Origin: an uncultured Prevotellaceae bacterium
GTDB lineage: Bacteria; Bacteroidota; Bacteroidia; Bacteroidales; Bacteroidaceae
Assembly (NCBI GenBank): GCA_945827465.1
Contig: CALZOH010000046.1
Span: 1-16,208, forward strand
Reading direction: 5' to 3'
DNA length: 16,208 nt
This document shows, piece after piece, positions 1 through 8,612 of the stretch; positions within the stretch are counted from its first letter, which is position 1, and the number at the start of each line of letters is the position of its first letter. Both the position numbers and the translations under genes were made by a program. Below the pieces are notes generated by a model. The model was not told the DNA's origin and made no database searches. It saw only the letters and a list, made by a program, of their open reading frames with translations.

Positions 1-3000
1 GACTTTCTCTTTACCGATGATATAGATGCCTTTCTTTAGACCTTGCAACGCCTCGTGGCTTGGCACCTGTTTTTTGACGAGGCGCCCGTCGAGGGTGAAC
101 ACGTCTACTTTGCGCTCACTGTCCGTACGGACCACTGAAACTACTCCGTCTGCGTTTTTGCCGATGGTCAGGTCTGCTTGACCGCCGGCGTCGCTCACCA
201 GTCTTGGGTCTACGTAGCCGCTGTGGCCTTCGATGTAGAAGGAAAGGCTTCCTGCCGCTTTCAATTCATTTTGCGAGTTGAAGTAAAGAAGTCCCTTTCC
301 CTTCACACGCGTTTTGTCGAGCACACCCACCAGTCCGTTTACGGTCTGTGCTTCGTGCACGTAGTCATTGGGGGCAGTCACTTCCACCATGACGGGTTGG
401 GGCGTGCTTCCCGGTTGGTCTATCAGCATGAAGAAGGGTTCGCCGGCTGCGAAACTCCTTTTCTCGCTGAGTTGCAAGGTCTCTTCCGAAGGAATGTTTT
501 TCAGCGTGTAAGTTTTCACCGTGTGCCCCGGTGCGCTTACCGACTCGATGGCATAGGGCAGGCACATGATGGATACTCGGCCCGATGTCACTTCCAGACC
601 GATGGTTTCCGGCTCTCCGTTTGAAGTAACCTCTATGAAGGTCCAGGCCGCTGCGGTGGCATATCCGCCTTTGGCCGTACTGATAGCCTGGTCGGTCGCG
701 ATGGCTGCGAGCGAACTGCCGTTAGCAATGGCAAGCGGCGATAGGCTGAATTGGTCCCTGCCGAGCAGTTGGATGCTGTAAGGTTGCGGTGTGTAGTCGC
801 TCCCGAAGCGCGCGTCGGTGAGTTGTGAGCTGAGGTAAGTGCCCGTTGCTCGATTCTGTAAGGCAAAAGCGTCGGGCCGGCCTTCTATCGGCACTATTCT
901 CCACATGGCGTAAGCATTCTTCCGGCAAGTCAGCGTATCGGCCGCTGGGTCATGGTATCCCCAGGCTGCTATGTCGGCAGTTGACGACCATTTTTCACCT
1001 TCTTTCGTGTTGGCTGAGCGAAGGTAGAGGGCTTGGTGGTGGGGCTCAACTGCAGTGGGCGTCGTTGCGGCCGCACATTGATTGACGATGTAATACCATA
1101 CGTTTGTCTTAAATGTGAGGCGAGATTGCAGGAAGGCTTCTTCGGCCTGTTGCAGTTCGGCAATCAGCTGCTCCACCTTCTCCTCCGTCAGGCCTTGAGC
1201 GTCGGCCGCTTGGTTGATGGTTGTCTCAAAGCGGTTGTGGACATCTGCTTCCACGTCGCCGAAGCTGGTGCCTATCTGTATGCTGTCGAGCAACTGCCGG
1301 CTCTTGTCTGCAGCCTTCTTCAAGCGTGTTGTCAAAGCCATCTGCCGATAAGTGTTGATGCGGTTTTCATCTGTAATTTTCCGTAGATACCAGCTGCCGG
1401 CCGAACCATAGGCCGAGGGCGTGCCCACGATGTAGCCCGAAGCGCCGCTGCCGTTGGCGTGACCATTGGCATAGTAGTCCTCATCCAATTGTTCGTTGAT
1501 GATGCTCCACTGGCCGTTGTAGAAAGGCCGAATGATTTGTCCGACGTAGGGCTCCTCCGAGAGTTGAATGCGTGCTTTGCCGCCGGCGTAGGTGCTCAAG
1601 TAGGTTTGAGTGCCCACGCATTGAATGCTCCAGGTATCGCCTTCCCCTTTCTTCAGTTCAAAGACGCTGAAAAGGTTGTTGTCAAAGAGCGTTGACCATT
1701 TCAGGTTGCCGTCAGCCTGGCCCGTCATCCCCTTTTCTCCCCCTGTTTGAGCCTTAAATGCGGCGAGGCCACTGACAATCTGGTAGAATCCTTCAGTCAG
1801 GGGAATGACGTGCCGGGGCAATCCGTTGTTCAGGTCATTCAGCCTTTTAGTCAGGGCAGCATTTGTGGCTGCATCCGACCGGGTGTTGAGGGCCGCAATG
1901 GCTTCGGCCAGGGTGGAGGTGAACTGCGTGTAATAGCTTTCGTCAACATAGCCCGGTTGTGTGCCCGGCGCAAAGCGCGACTGGTAGAATTGAGCGTAGT
2001 TAATGACCGTCTGCAATTCTGCCCGGCCGTTCTGTTCGGCGTTCGGGAGGTAAGTTACCAGCGGGTTGTCAGTTCTGAAAGCCAGTACCGGAAGACCTAC
2101 CTTGTTCTTGAGGTTCCCCATCAGGAAGTTGCGATAGCAGTAGCGCACGTAGGCCGGAGCCGCCACCGATGAACAAGTCACCGCCACTTCGTTCCCCTCT
2201 ATCTTGGCCTGCGCCTGATAAAATTGTCCGTCGGAGCCGGCCAGTTCAAATCCTGTGATCTCGCCTTGGGCTGCCAGGCCGTCGTTGGCTTCTGTAAAAC
2301 TTACGTAAGCCTTCGACGAGGCAAAACGCACCTGCTTGACCTGCGGACAAGCCGGACGCAGATGATCATAACCGTAGACATCGTGCAGGGCCCAGTTGCC
2401 CAAGCGCTGCCCCACGCCTAACTTATGGCGGGGATGAATGCGGGTGGTTTCGTCAGCCACGACGAGGTCGTTGGTGCCGGCCATTCTGACATTCGGAATG
2501 GTGACGGTTACTAAGTTCTGCTCTTCGCGAACCAGGGGCGCTTCCGTTCCGTGGATATTTCCGTAAGAGTAGGGTGTCAGTTCCACTTGGTAGAAGGGCA
2601 GGTCGCCCTGTCCCCATTCTTCGCGCCAGGAACGAATCATATCCGTCAGGTTACGCGCATAGTCCTCCCTCCGGTTGTAGACATTATTTTCTCCCTGATA
2701 CCAAATGAAACCGGCAATGGTGAATCTCCTCAACGGTCGGATCATGGTGTTATAGCAGGCAGCCGGAGACGACTGGGTGATGTTGTTATAAACAGAATTG
2801 TTGATGGGGATGCCGCTCACGCTTCGGCATACTTCTCCCGGCATCCAGGCAATCACGTCGCTGCCGCCGAAAGAGGCATTGATGATGCCCACCGGAATGT
2901 TTAGGCTGTCGATTAAGTGCGTGGCAAAAAAATATGACACCACGCTGAAGGAACTGATCGTCGAGCTCGAACACTCTTGCCAGACGATACCGCAGGAGTC

Positions 3001-3513
3001 GCTCGGCGTGCCGCTGAGCTTGGCCGGCACTTTGACAAAGCGCAATTTGCCCGCATAACGGGTGGCGCTATCCAAGATGGAGTCAACATGGTGAATGGGA
3101 TTGTCGCTGCCCCATCCCGACACAGGCATTTCCATGTTGCTTTGTCCGGAGGCCAGCCATACTTCGCCAATCAGTATGTTGCGCAGGTGGCTGGTCCATC
3201 CTTGGTCGTCGGCAATCTCGAGTTCCTGTTCCTCGAAGCTCGCTGACGGTGTACTCACCTTGACGCTCCATTTGCGGTCGGCGCCGGCTTGCGTCTTCAC
3301 CGTCGGGCTGTCCCACGAAGGGGTGATGCTGATGGTTGAACCGGGTGAGGCAGTTCCCCATATTACCACTTCAGCCCTCTGTTGCATCATCATGCCGTTT
3401 CTGAAAGGTGCGCCCAAGTAGAAGCGGGCCTGAACGGCGAGTGTTGCTGCCATTAAAGCAGCAAGCAGCGCCACACGGGTCGCTGCTTGACCGAATAATA
3501 CTCTTCTTATCAT
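1..3513 (-). CDS. Sialate O-acetylesterase-like secreted multidomain esterase (3' end off the window)
   Basis: Probable secreted carbohydrate esterase of the SGNH/SASA family, which removes O-acetyl groups from sialic acids or related glycans. The frame is open from ATG 3513 to the left edge (1171 codons). A signal peptide covers about residues 1-29. The nucleophile block GEVWLASGQSNM ends at residue 127 (Ser125), the oxyanion block WYQGEN starts at 271, and the catalytic Asp/His block DETTRIHPRHK lies at about 354-364 (likely His360). The known family is usually 450-700 residues, so the 600 or so extra residues are accessory. They include helical FIVAR-like stretches and two regions resembling ricin-type beta-trefoils. 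The last visible residues (VDVFTLDGRLVKK, then GIYIIGKEKV) resemble a type A/T9SS-like sorting tail, so only a few codons are probably missing. The start lies two bases after the cysS stop, implying co-transcription. The substrate is inferred. Confidence 0.88.
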   Translation of the reverse strand, partial: MIRRVLFGQAATRVALLAALMAATLAVQARFYLGAPFRNGMMMQQRAEVVIWGTASPGSTISITPSWDSPTVKTQAGADRKWSVKVSTPSASFEEQELEIADDQGWTSHLRNILIGEVWLASGQSNMEMPVSGWGSDNPIHHVDSILDSATRYAGKLRFVKVPAKLSGTPSDSCGIVWQECSSSTISSFSVVSYFFATHLIDSLNIPVGIINASFGGSDVIAWMPGEVCRSVSGIPINNSVYNNITQSSPAACYNTMIRPLRRFTIAGFIWYQGENNVYNRREDYARNLTDMIRSWREEWGQGDLPFYQVELTPYSYGNIHGTEAPLVREEQNLVTVTIPNVRMAGTNDLVVADETTRIHPRHKLGVGQRLGNWALHDVYGYDHLRPACPQVKQVRFASSKAYVSFTEANDGLAAQGEITGFELAGSDGQFYQAQAKIEGNEVAVTCSSVAAPAYVRYCYRNFLMGNLKNKVGLPVLAFRTDNPLVTYLPNAEQNGRAELQTVINYAQFYQSRFAPGTQPGYVDESYYTQFTSTLAEAIAALNTRSDAATNAALTKRLNDLNNGLPRHVIPLTEGFYQIVSGLAAFKAQTGGEKGMTGQADGNLKWSTLFDNNLFSVFELKKGEGDTWSIQCVGTQTYLSTYAGGKARIQLSEEPYVGQIIRPFYNGQWSIINEQLDEDYYANGHANGSGASGYIVGTPSAYGSAGSWYLRKITDENRINTYRQMALTTRLKKAADKSRQLLDSIQIGTSFGDVEADVHNRFETTINQAADAQGLTEEKVEQLIAELQQAEEAFLQSRLTFKTNVWYYIVNQCAAATTPTAVEPHHQALYLRSANTKEGEKWSSTADIAAWGYHDPAADTLTCRKNAYAMWRIVPIEGRPDAFALQNRATGTYLSSQLTDARFGSDYTPQPYSIQLLGRDQFSLSPLAIANGSSLAAIATDQAISTAKGGYATAAAWTFIEVTSNGEPETIGLEVTSGRVSIMCLPYAIESVSAPGHTVKTYTLKNIPSEETLQLSEKRSFAAGEPFFMLIDQPGSTPQPVMVEVTAPNDYVHEAQTVNGLVGVLDKTRVKGKGLLYFNSQNELKAAGSLSFYIEGHSGYVDPRLVSDAGGQADLTIGKNADGVVSVVRTDSERKVDVFTLDGRLVKKQVPSHEALQGLKKGIYIIGKEKV

Positions 3514-3515
3514 TG

Positions 3516-5000
3516 TTATTTGTTCAGATTCCAGGTCGCACCATCCTTGGTGTCCTTCACCTCGAACCCGAATTGCGCCAGTTCGTTGCGAATCTTGTCG
3601 CTTGTAGCCCAATCCTTGTTGGCTTTAGCCTGACTGCGTATTTCGAGCAAGAGGTCAACGGCTTGGCTGAAGGCTTCCTCGCGCTTGTTGCTTCCCTCAG
3701 CTTCGGCTTTGAGTCCCAAAACGTCGAAAGCAAATGTCCGGAAGATCGTCTTGAGTTCTTCCAACGCATCGGGCGTAATGCTCTCCTGCTTGTCCACAAT
3801 TTGATTGATCAGGCGACAAGCATCAAACAAGTGACTGATGACAATCGGCGAGTTGAGGTCATCGTTCATGGCCTCGTAGCATTTTTCGCTCAATTCTCGT
3901 GTGAAGTCTGTCTTGATGTGTCCGTTAGGGGTTGCACCAATGCGCTCCAGATTCTTCACGCCTTCCATCAGTCGTAGCAATCCTTTGCGACTGGCCTTCA
4001 GAGCATCGTTGCTGAAGTCCACCGTGCTGCGATAATGAGCCTGCAGGATGAAGAAGCGGATCGTCATGGGAGAATAGGCTTCGTCCAACTCACTGTGATT
4101 GCCCGTAAAGAATTCCTGCAATGTGATGAAGTTGTTAAGGCTCTTTCCCATCTTCTGACCATTGATGGTAATCATATTGTTGTGCATCCAATAGGTAACC
4201 ATCGGGTGGCCCTGACTGGCTACAGCTTGTGCAATTTCGCATTCGTGGTGGGGGAATACCAAGTCCATTCCTCCTCCGTGGATGTCGAACTGCTGCCCCA
4301 GGTATTTACGTCCCATGGCCGTGCATTCGCAGTGCCATCCGGGAAATCCGTTGCTCCAAGGGCTGGGCCAACGCATGATGTGCTGCGGTTCGGCTCTTTT
4401 CCAAAGAGCGAAGTCCACCTGGTTGCGCTTTTCGTCAACGCCGGCCAATTCACGGGAGTGATTGATGACATCGTCCAAATTGCGATGAGAGAGAATGCCG
4501 TAGTGGTGGTCTTTGTTGTATTTTTCCACGTCGAAGTAGATGCTTCCGTTGCTTTCGTAGGCGTATCCATTGTTAAGAATCTCCTTAACCAGTTGCTCTT
4601 GCTCAATGATATGTCCGCTTGCGTGGGGCTCGATGCTTGGCGGAAGAACATTTAGGGCGGTCATGGCGTCGTGGAAGCGATTGGTGTAATGTTGTGCCAC
4701 CTCCATCGGTTCCAGTTGTTCCAGTCGGGCCTTCTTCGCAATCTTGTCTTCGCCCTCGTCGGCATCGTGTTCCAAATGACCCACGTCAGTGATGTTGCGG
4801 ACGTAGCGTACTTTATATCCGAGATGCTGTAAGTATCTAAATAAAACGTCGAAGGTGATGGCCGGACGTGCATGCCCCAAGTGAGCATCGCCGTAAACGG
4901 TCGGACCGCATACATACATGCCTACTCTACCTTCGTGAAGGGGTTTAAACAGTTCTTTGGTGCGTGAAAGTGTATTGTAAATAAAAAGTTTTTGTGTCAT
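3516..5000 (-). CDS. cysS: Cysteinyl-tRNA synthetase
   Basis: Class I aminoacyl-tRNA synthetase that charges tRNA-Cys in the cytoplasm. The 494-residue length is normal for the family. The HIGH motif appears as HLGH (residues 40-43) and KMSKS as KMGKS (283-287). The expected zinc ligands are Cys31 (MYVCGPTVYG), Cys226 (WHCEC), His251 and Glu255 (HHECE), with the same spacing as in the Escherichia coli enzyme. The ATG at 5000 (MTQKLFIYNT) is chosen because other CysS proteins begin just before the YNT segment. The in-frame ATG at 5030 overlaps a TAnnTTTG promoter element at 5028-5035. No Shine-Dalgarno sequence is evident, as is usual in Bacteroidetes. The stop is two bases before the esterase start, so the two genes probably share a transcript. 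Confidence 0.97.
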   Translation of the reverse strand: MTQKLFIYNTLSRTKELFKPLHEGRVGMYVCGPTVYGDAHLGHARPAITFDVLFRYLQHLGYKVRYVRNITDVGHLEHDADEGEDKIAKKARLEQLEPMEVAQHYTNRFHDAMTALNVLPPSIEPHASGHIIEQEQLVKEILNNGYAYESNGSIYFDVEKYNKDHHYGILSHRNLDDVINHSRELAGVDEKRNQVDFALWKRAEPQHIMRWPSPWSNGFPGWHCECTAMGRKYLGQQFDIHGGGMDLVFPHHECEIAQAVASQGHPMVTYWMHNNMITINGQKMGKSLNNFITLQEFFTGNHSELDEAYSPMTIRFFILQAHYRSTVDFSNDALKASRKGLLRLMEGVKNLERIGATPNGHIKTDFTRELSEKCYEAMNDDLNSPIVISHLFDACRLINQIVDKQESITPDALEELKTIFRTFAFDVLGLKAEAEGSNKREEAFSQAVDLLLEIRSQAKANKDWATSDKIRNELAQFGFEVKDTKDGATWNLNK

Positions 5001-5027
5001 GGAGTTAATGATATTTTTGGAGATGTG

Positions 5028-5035
5028 CAAAGTTA
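5028..5035 (-). promoter_or_regulatory. Probable -7 element of the cysS promoter
   Basis: The minus strand reads TAACTTTG, matching the Bacteroidetes TAnnTTTG element, 27 bases before the chosen cysS ATG. No clear TTG lies 19 bases upstream, so only half of the promoter is supported. Confidence 0.5.
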
Positions 5036-5196
5036 CTACCTTTCAAACAAAAAGAGGCTTTCCCTTCTTGTTTTTCTGTTGAGGCTGCTTGTCAATACTT
5101 CTCTTTTCATCCTTTGTAGCTCTGATGAGGGTAATAACTTGTTCCTGCGAGTGAAAGAGTAGGTTGAGGGGGAGACAGCGAGTCGGTTTTATTTCG

Positions 5197-5204
5197 TAAT
5201 TTTG
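5197..5204 (+). promoter_or_regulatory. Probable -7 element for the membrane protein/YqaA operon
   Basis: TAATTTTG matches TAnnTTTG, 24 bases before the ATG at 5229. The -33 half is not recognisable. It overlaps an in-frame TTG at 5202, which argues against that TTG being the translation start. Confidence 0.5.
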
Positions 5205-5228
5205 CGCCCGTCAATTAAGAAGAGAGTC

Positions 5229-6173
5229 ATGAAGAGACGTTCGTTCAAGATGCGAGTAGTGGAAAGTACGGCAACATTGGTTTTGTCCATCATTGCTGCC
5301 GCTCTGCTGTGGTGTCTGACGGGTGTAAACAATCTACTTAATTGGGCTGGTTTCTTGCTCGCATTGCTTGCCATGTTGGCAGTTCGTCATATGAGCAACG
5401 GAAATGCCTTGATGCGTGTGCGCACATGGATGGTTCCGTCAACGTTCATCTTATTGAGTGGCGCAGTTTTCAGTATCCATCAATATAGTGCCGTTCTTTG
5501 GGCCGTAATAGGCTATGTCACGTCGCAGTATTATCTGCTGAAGTCCTACCAAGAGTATCATGCCGAGCGAAAAGTGTTTTTGGCCTTCTTCTTTTTGGGT
5601 GCGTCGAGTCTGCTTTTCCCGAAACTTCTTGTCATGGCGCTGTTCTATTATTTCTCCATGCAAATTCAGTTGCGCGCTTTTACTCTTCGCACGTTGTTAG
5701 CCGGTCTTTTTGGCCTATTGGCGCCACTGGAACTGTATGCTTGCGTAATGTCTGTGTTGGGACAACCTGAAAAATGTTTGGAATACATCTATCATTTGGT
5801 CGAAACCGGTCCGCTCTGTCTTTTCTCGTTGAAGCTCGATCGATGGGTGAATTTCGGGTTTCTCTTTGTGCTTTATCTCATCAGTTGCGCCCATTATTCC
5901 CGGAGCAACTTCAATGATAAGATTCGTACGAGGATGTGCCTTTACATCGTATTCCTTCAGGCCGGCGTATTATTGGGTTGCTGTGTGTTGCAGCCCCAAT
6001 ATTATGAGTTGTTTTTGCCTTTCATCGTGGCCGAAATCAGTCCGCTTGTCGGTCATTATCTTACCTTTTCCCGTGGTCGCGGTGGTTCCGTCTTTTTCTA
6101 CATGATTCTGTTGTCCACCTTCCTGGTTGCTGCGTTTAATTATCTATGGATGCATTCGTTGATTTCCTTCTGA
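5229..6173 (+). CDS. Polytopic inner-membrane protein of unknown function
   Basis: I do not recognise a named family. The 314-residue product starts with a basic stretch (MKRRSFKMR), followed by roughly nine or ten hydrophobic segments spread to the C-terminus, which ends in an aromatic segment. No enzymatic motif is visible. An in-frame TTG at 5202 would add nine residues but lies inside the promoter element, so ATG 5229 is preferred. The 3' end overlaps the next gene by 28 bases in another frame, so the two are almost certainly translationally coupled. A transport or envelope role is possible but unsupported. Confidence 0.8.
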   Translation: MKRRSFKMRVVESTATLVLSIIAAALLWCLTGVNNLLNWAGFLLALLAMLAVRHMSNGNALMRVRTWMVPSTFILLSGAVFSIHQYSAVLWAVIGYVTSQYYLLKSYQEYHAERKVFLAFFFLGASSLLFPKLLVMALFYYFSMQIQLRAFTLRTLLAGLFGLLAPLELYACVMSVLGQPEKCLEYIYHLVETGPLCLFSLKLDRWVNFGFLFVLYLISCAHYSRSNFNDKIRTRMCLYIVFLQAGVLLGCCVLQPQYYELFLPFIVAEISPLVGHYLTFSRGRGGSVFFYMILLSTFLVAAFNYLWMHSLISF

Positions 6174-6595
6174 CATACGGTTATGGTGGAATGTTTGCTG
6201 CGGCGTTCCTTGCCGGCAGCTTTTTCCCGTTCAGTTCCGAAGCGGTGATGACAGGTTTGCGTTTAGCGGGCCTGGATGTTTGGATGTTGGTACTTTGCGC
6301 GTCGGTGGGCAACCTATTGGGCGGAATGTTCAATTATGGCGTGGGTCGTATGGGCAAGGAAGATTGGATTTATGGCATGTTACGCGTTCGTCCCGAGCGC
6401 CTGGAGCAGAGTGAGCGTTTTGTCCATCGCTATGGAGCATGGATGGGCCTGCTTTCGTGGTTGCCCATTCTCGGCAGTGTTATTACCATTGCGATGGGAC
6501 TGTTGCGCGTGGATGTATGGAAGTCTGCGCTTACTATTTTAATCGGGAAAGTAGCGCGATATGTAGTTCTGGGCTTCCTTTTAGAGGAATTGTGA
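6146..6595 (+). CDS. YqaA/DedA-like (VTT domain) small membrane protein
   Basis: The product is 149 residues, close to the usual length of YqaA-type members of the DedA/SNARE-associated superfamily, which are integral membrane proteins linked in other bacteria to envelope homeostasis and lipid transport. Visible marks are the N-terminal YGYGGMF followed by AFLAGSFFPFSSEAVM, a conserved glycine-rich segment GNLLGGMFNYGVGR, a cytoplasmic loop with arginines (RPERLEQSERFVHRYG), and the re-entrant segment WLPILGSVITIAMGLLR. The start ATG at 6146 lies inside the preceding membrane protein gene (28-base overlap). The family call is firm. The lipid or ion substrate is unknown. Confidence 0.85.
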   Translation: MDAFVDFLLTYGYGGMFAAAFLAGSFFPFSSEAVMTGLRLAGLDVWMLVLCASVGNLLGGMFNYGVGRMGKEDWIYGMLRVRPERLEQSERFVHRYGAWMGLLSWLPILGSVITIAMGLLRVDVWKSALTILIGKVARYVVLGFLLEEL

Positions 6596-6694
6596 TTGGA
6601 AGCAGCGGTAAATTTTCTTTGTAGAAACTATCTGCTGCGTTTCGTAGGTCTTATAAAGAATCAATATAATAGTTCTCAATTAAACTGTTATTCG

Positions 6695-6702
6695 TAAATT
6701 TG
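6695..6702 (+). promoter_or_regulatory. Candidate -7 element upstream of a 25-codon ORF
   Basis: TAAATTTG matches TAnnTTTG. The base triplet 19 bases upstream (6673-6675) is TTC rather than TTG. Transcription would start near 6709, about 20 bases before the small ORF at 6731. Confidence 0.45.
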
Positions 6703-6730
6703 CGGCATTAAGGTTTAATATAGAACTATA

Positions 6731-6808
6731 ATGGATGACATATACATGCTTGCTGATGCCGTCATCGCTCATAGGATAGGTCATTATTTATCGTTAGCTC
6801 CCAATTGA
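6731..6808 (+). CDS. Small ORF (25 codons), possible remnant of a helix-turn-helix regulator
   Basis: A 25-residue ORF begins at ATG 6731 (MDDIYMLADAVIAHRIGHYL) and stops at 6806-6808. A TAnnTTTG element lies 28 bases upstream. The peptide resembles, from memory, the start of Bacteroidetes XRE/HipB-like regulators, where an acidic start and a (I/L)GxxL segment precede the helix-turn-helix. The rest of such a domain is absent before the znuA-like gene. It could be a decayed gene start, a leader peptide or chance. Its stop codon coincides with the -33 TTG of the next promoter. Confidence 0.35.
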   Translation: MDDIYMLADAVIAHRIGHYLSLAPN

Positions 6809-6834
6809 TAAGTGGAAATAAATCCGTAGTTTTG
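6805..6834 (+). promoter_or_regulatory. Promoter of the metal-uptake gene pair
   Basis: TTG (6805-6807), a 19-base spacer and TAGTTTTG (6827-6834) match the Bacteroidetes primary sigma-factor consensus exactly. The ATG of the lipoprotein gene is 27 bases further on. No obvious Zur- or Fur-type palindrome was recognised around it. Confidence 0.75.
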
Positions 6835-6861
6835 TATTCCTAAAACATTGTTGCTTCAGTC

Positions 6862-7833
6862 ATGAGAAGTTCTCATTCGTTTCATCTTTTTTCTTCGTTA
6901 GCTCTGTGGCGTCGTTCGGTTAGTTCTTCCGATCGTTCGTATGCGGTTTTCATTTGGGCGGTTAGTGCTGTTTTTCTGCTGTTGAGCGGCTGTGGTCGCT
7001 CTCATCAGCCTGTCGACAAGCCGGTGCTGGCTGTCAGCATTGAACCGTTGCGTTATTTTGTCGAACAAATAGCGGGTGACCGTTACCGGGTAGTTTCCGT
7101 TGTTCCCGTAGGATTCAGTCCCGAGACCTACGAACCTGCTCCCGAGCAGTTACTGGCCGTTTCTGAGGCCAAATTATATTTCAAGGTAGGCCAATTAGGC
7201 TTTGAAACCACGTGGCTAAATCGTATTTGTGAAAACAATCCCCATCTTTTGTTGGTTGACACGTCCGATAGCCTGGATGCTTCCACTGGCAATGCCCACG
7301 CACAGCTTCTTGACCCTCACACATGGACTTCCTGTCGCAATGCAGAGCAAATCAGCCGCTGTGTGTGTGCTGCCTTGTGCCGATTAGATTCCTTGGGTCG
7401 TGATACCTATCAGGAACGATTGCAGCAGTTGGTTAAAAACATTCATCAAACCGATCGTCAGGTGCGCCAGTTGCTCCAAAACCTTCGTTATCGTACCTTC
7501 GTCACGGCTCATCCGGCTTATACTTATTTTGCATTGGAATATGGATTGAAGCAGCTCAGCATTGAGCGCAACGGCAAAGAGCCTGCACCGGGCGAATTAG
7601 CCGATTTTGTGCGTCAATGTAGGCAAGAGGATGTGAAGGTAATTCTTGTGCAGCCGGAGTTTAATAAAGAAAGTGCCCGGGTACTGGCCAAAGAGATGGG
7701 AGCGGAGGTAAAAGACGTGCAGCCCTTGAATTATGATTGGCATCAGGAAATGCTCAAAGTGGCAACTCTTTTGAAAACGGCGGGAGAACAGGCCTCCGGA
7801 GTCTTAAATAGTAGATTGGATGACGACAAATAG
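6862..7833 (+). CDS. znuA: Metal ABC transporter substrate-binding lipoprotein (ZnuA/TroA family)
   Basis: Cluster A-I solute-binding protein that would capture Zn2+ or Mn2+ outside the inner membrane. The 323-residue product has an unusually long N-terminal region before the lipobox LLSGC (Cys44). The family fold follows: SIEPLRYFVEQIAGDR, then SPETYEPAP (86-94), DPHTW (151-155), TAHPAYTYFALEYGL (215-229) and VQPEF (263-267). The first metal-binding His of the usual DPHxYEP motif is replaced by Glu88. His153 and His217 are kept. The His-rich loop of classic ZnuA proteins is reduced to a single histidine near 146. It overlaps the downstream ATPase gene by 14 bases. Metal specificity cannot be read from sequence; zinc is a family-based guess. 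Confidence 0.85.
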   Translation: MRSSHSFHLFSSLALWRRSVSSSDRSYAVFIWAVSAVFLLLSGCGRSHQPVDKPVLAVSIEPLRYFVEQIAGDRYRVVSVVPVGFSPETYEPAPEQLLAVSEAKLYFKVGQLGFETTWLNRICENNPHLLLVDTSDSLDASTGNAHAQLLDPHTWTSCRNAEQISRCVCAALCRLDSLGRDTYQERLQQLVKNIHQTDRQVRQLLQNLRYRTFVTAHPAYTYFALEYGLKQLSIERNGKEPAPGELADFVRQCRQEDVKVILVQPEFNKESARVLAKEMGAEVKDVQPLNYDWHQEMLKVATLLKTAGEQASGVLNSRLDDDK

Positions 7834-8587
7834 CCCTATCCTTCAATTGCGAGATGTTGCTGTTGAGTATGATGGCACTGAAGTGCTGCAGCAAGCCTCT
7901 CTTTCAGTGTTGAAAAATGATTTCTTGGGCATCATCGGGCCCAATGGAGGCGGAAAGACCACCTTGGTTAAGGTCATGTTGGGTTTGCTTCCTCCGGCAA
8001 GGGGTGAAGTCCGCTATTTCAGAGATCATGACGAAGTGGAGTCCTTACGAATGGGCTATCTTCCGCAGTATAGCACCTTCGACACCAAGTTTCCCATCAG
8101 TGTAAATGAGGTTATTCTGTCCGGATTGCTCACTAATCGTCGCGGTATATGCCGTTATAGCCGCGTCGATCGCGAGCGGGCTGACGATTTACTGTCTTTG
8201 CTGCACTTAACAAGCGAAGCGCGTCGCTCGATAGGCGAATTAAGCGGCGGACAAAGACAGCGCGCCTTGATTGGAAGGGCTTTGATCTGTGAACCGGAAG
8301 TGTTGATTCTTGATGAACCTTCCACTTATATTGATCAGGAACATCAGGAACAGCTTTATGAACTTTTAGCCGACATTAATCGTCGTTGTGCCGTGGTGTT
8401 AGTGAGTCATGATATCGGAACGGTGCTTCGCAGTGTGCGCAATATCGTTTGCGTCAATCGTAGCGTTCACTATCATCCGGCCGATGAGGTCAATGAAGAA
8501 CTGCTCAAGGAGTCTTTTGGCTGTCCTTTCCAGTTGGTGGCTCATGGTCATGTACCTCATCGTGTATTGGGAGAGCATACTTCGTGA
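7820..8587 (+). CDS. znuC: Metal ABC transporter ATP-binding protein (ZnuC family)
   Basis: Cytoplasmic ATPase that would drive metal import with the overlapping binding protein. The 255-residue product has Walker A GPNGGGKTT (40-48), Q-loop Gln83 (LPQYS), signature LSGGQRQR (141-148), Walker B VLILDEPS (161-168) and switch His197 (VSHD). LPQYSTFDTKFPIS is typical of the zinc/manganese subfamily. The start ATG at 7820 lies inside the preceding gene (14-base overlap), so the two are coupled. No membrane permease follows; the next element is a terminator-like stem and then a convergent gene. The partner must be encoded elsewhere or be lost. Confidence 0.92.
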   Translation: MTTNSPILQLRDVAVEYDGTEVLQQASLSVLKNDFLGIIGPNGGGKTTLVKVMLGLLPPARGEVRYFRDHDEVESLRMGYLPQYSTFDTKFPISVNEVILSGLLTNRRGICRYSRVDRERADDLLSLLHLTSEARRSIGELSGGQRQRALIGRALICEPEVLILDEPSTYIDQEHQEQLYELLADINRRCAVVLVSHDIGTVLRSVRNIVCVNRSVHYHPADEVNEELLKESFGCPFQLVAHGHVPHRVLGEHTS

Positions 8588-8612
8588 GTCAACTTCTTTC
8601 CCAAGAGATCAT

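Noticed and set aside
178..624. Plus-strand ORFs across 1-3400
   Set aside because: They are shadows of the continuous minus-strand esterase frame, which is open from 3513 to the window edge and carries all family motifs.
4035..4655. 206-residue plus-strand ORF, and a similar one at 3408-3977
   Set aside because: They lie antisense to cysS, whose protein is unmistakable; they show no family motifs and arise from codon bias.
5202..5228. TTG start extending the membrane protein by nine residues
   Set aside because: The TTG is part of the TAnnTTTG promoter element, so it would not be within the transcript.
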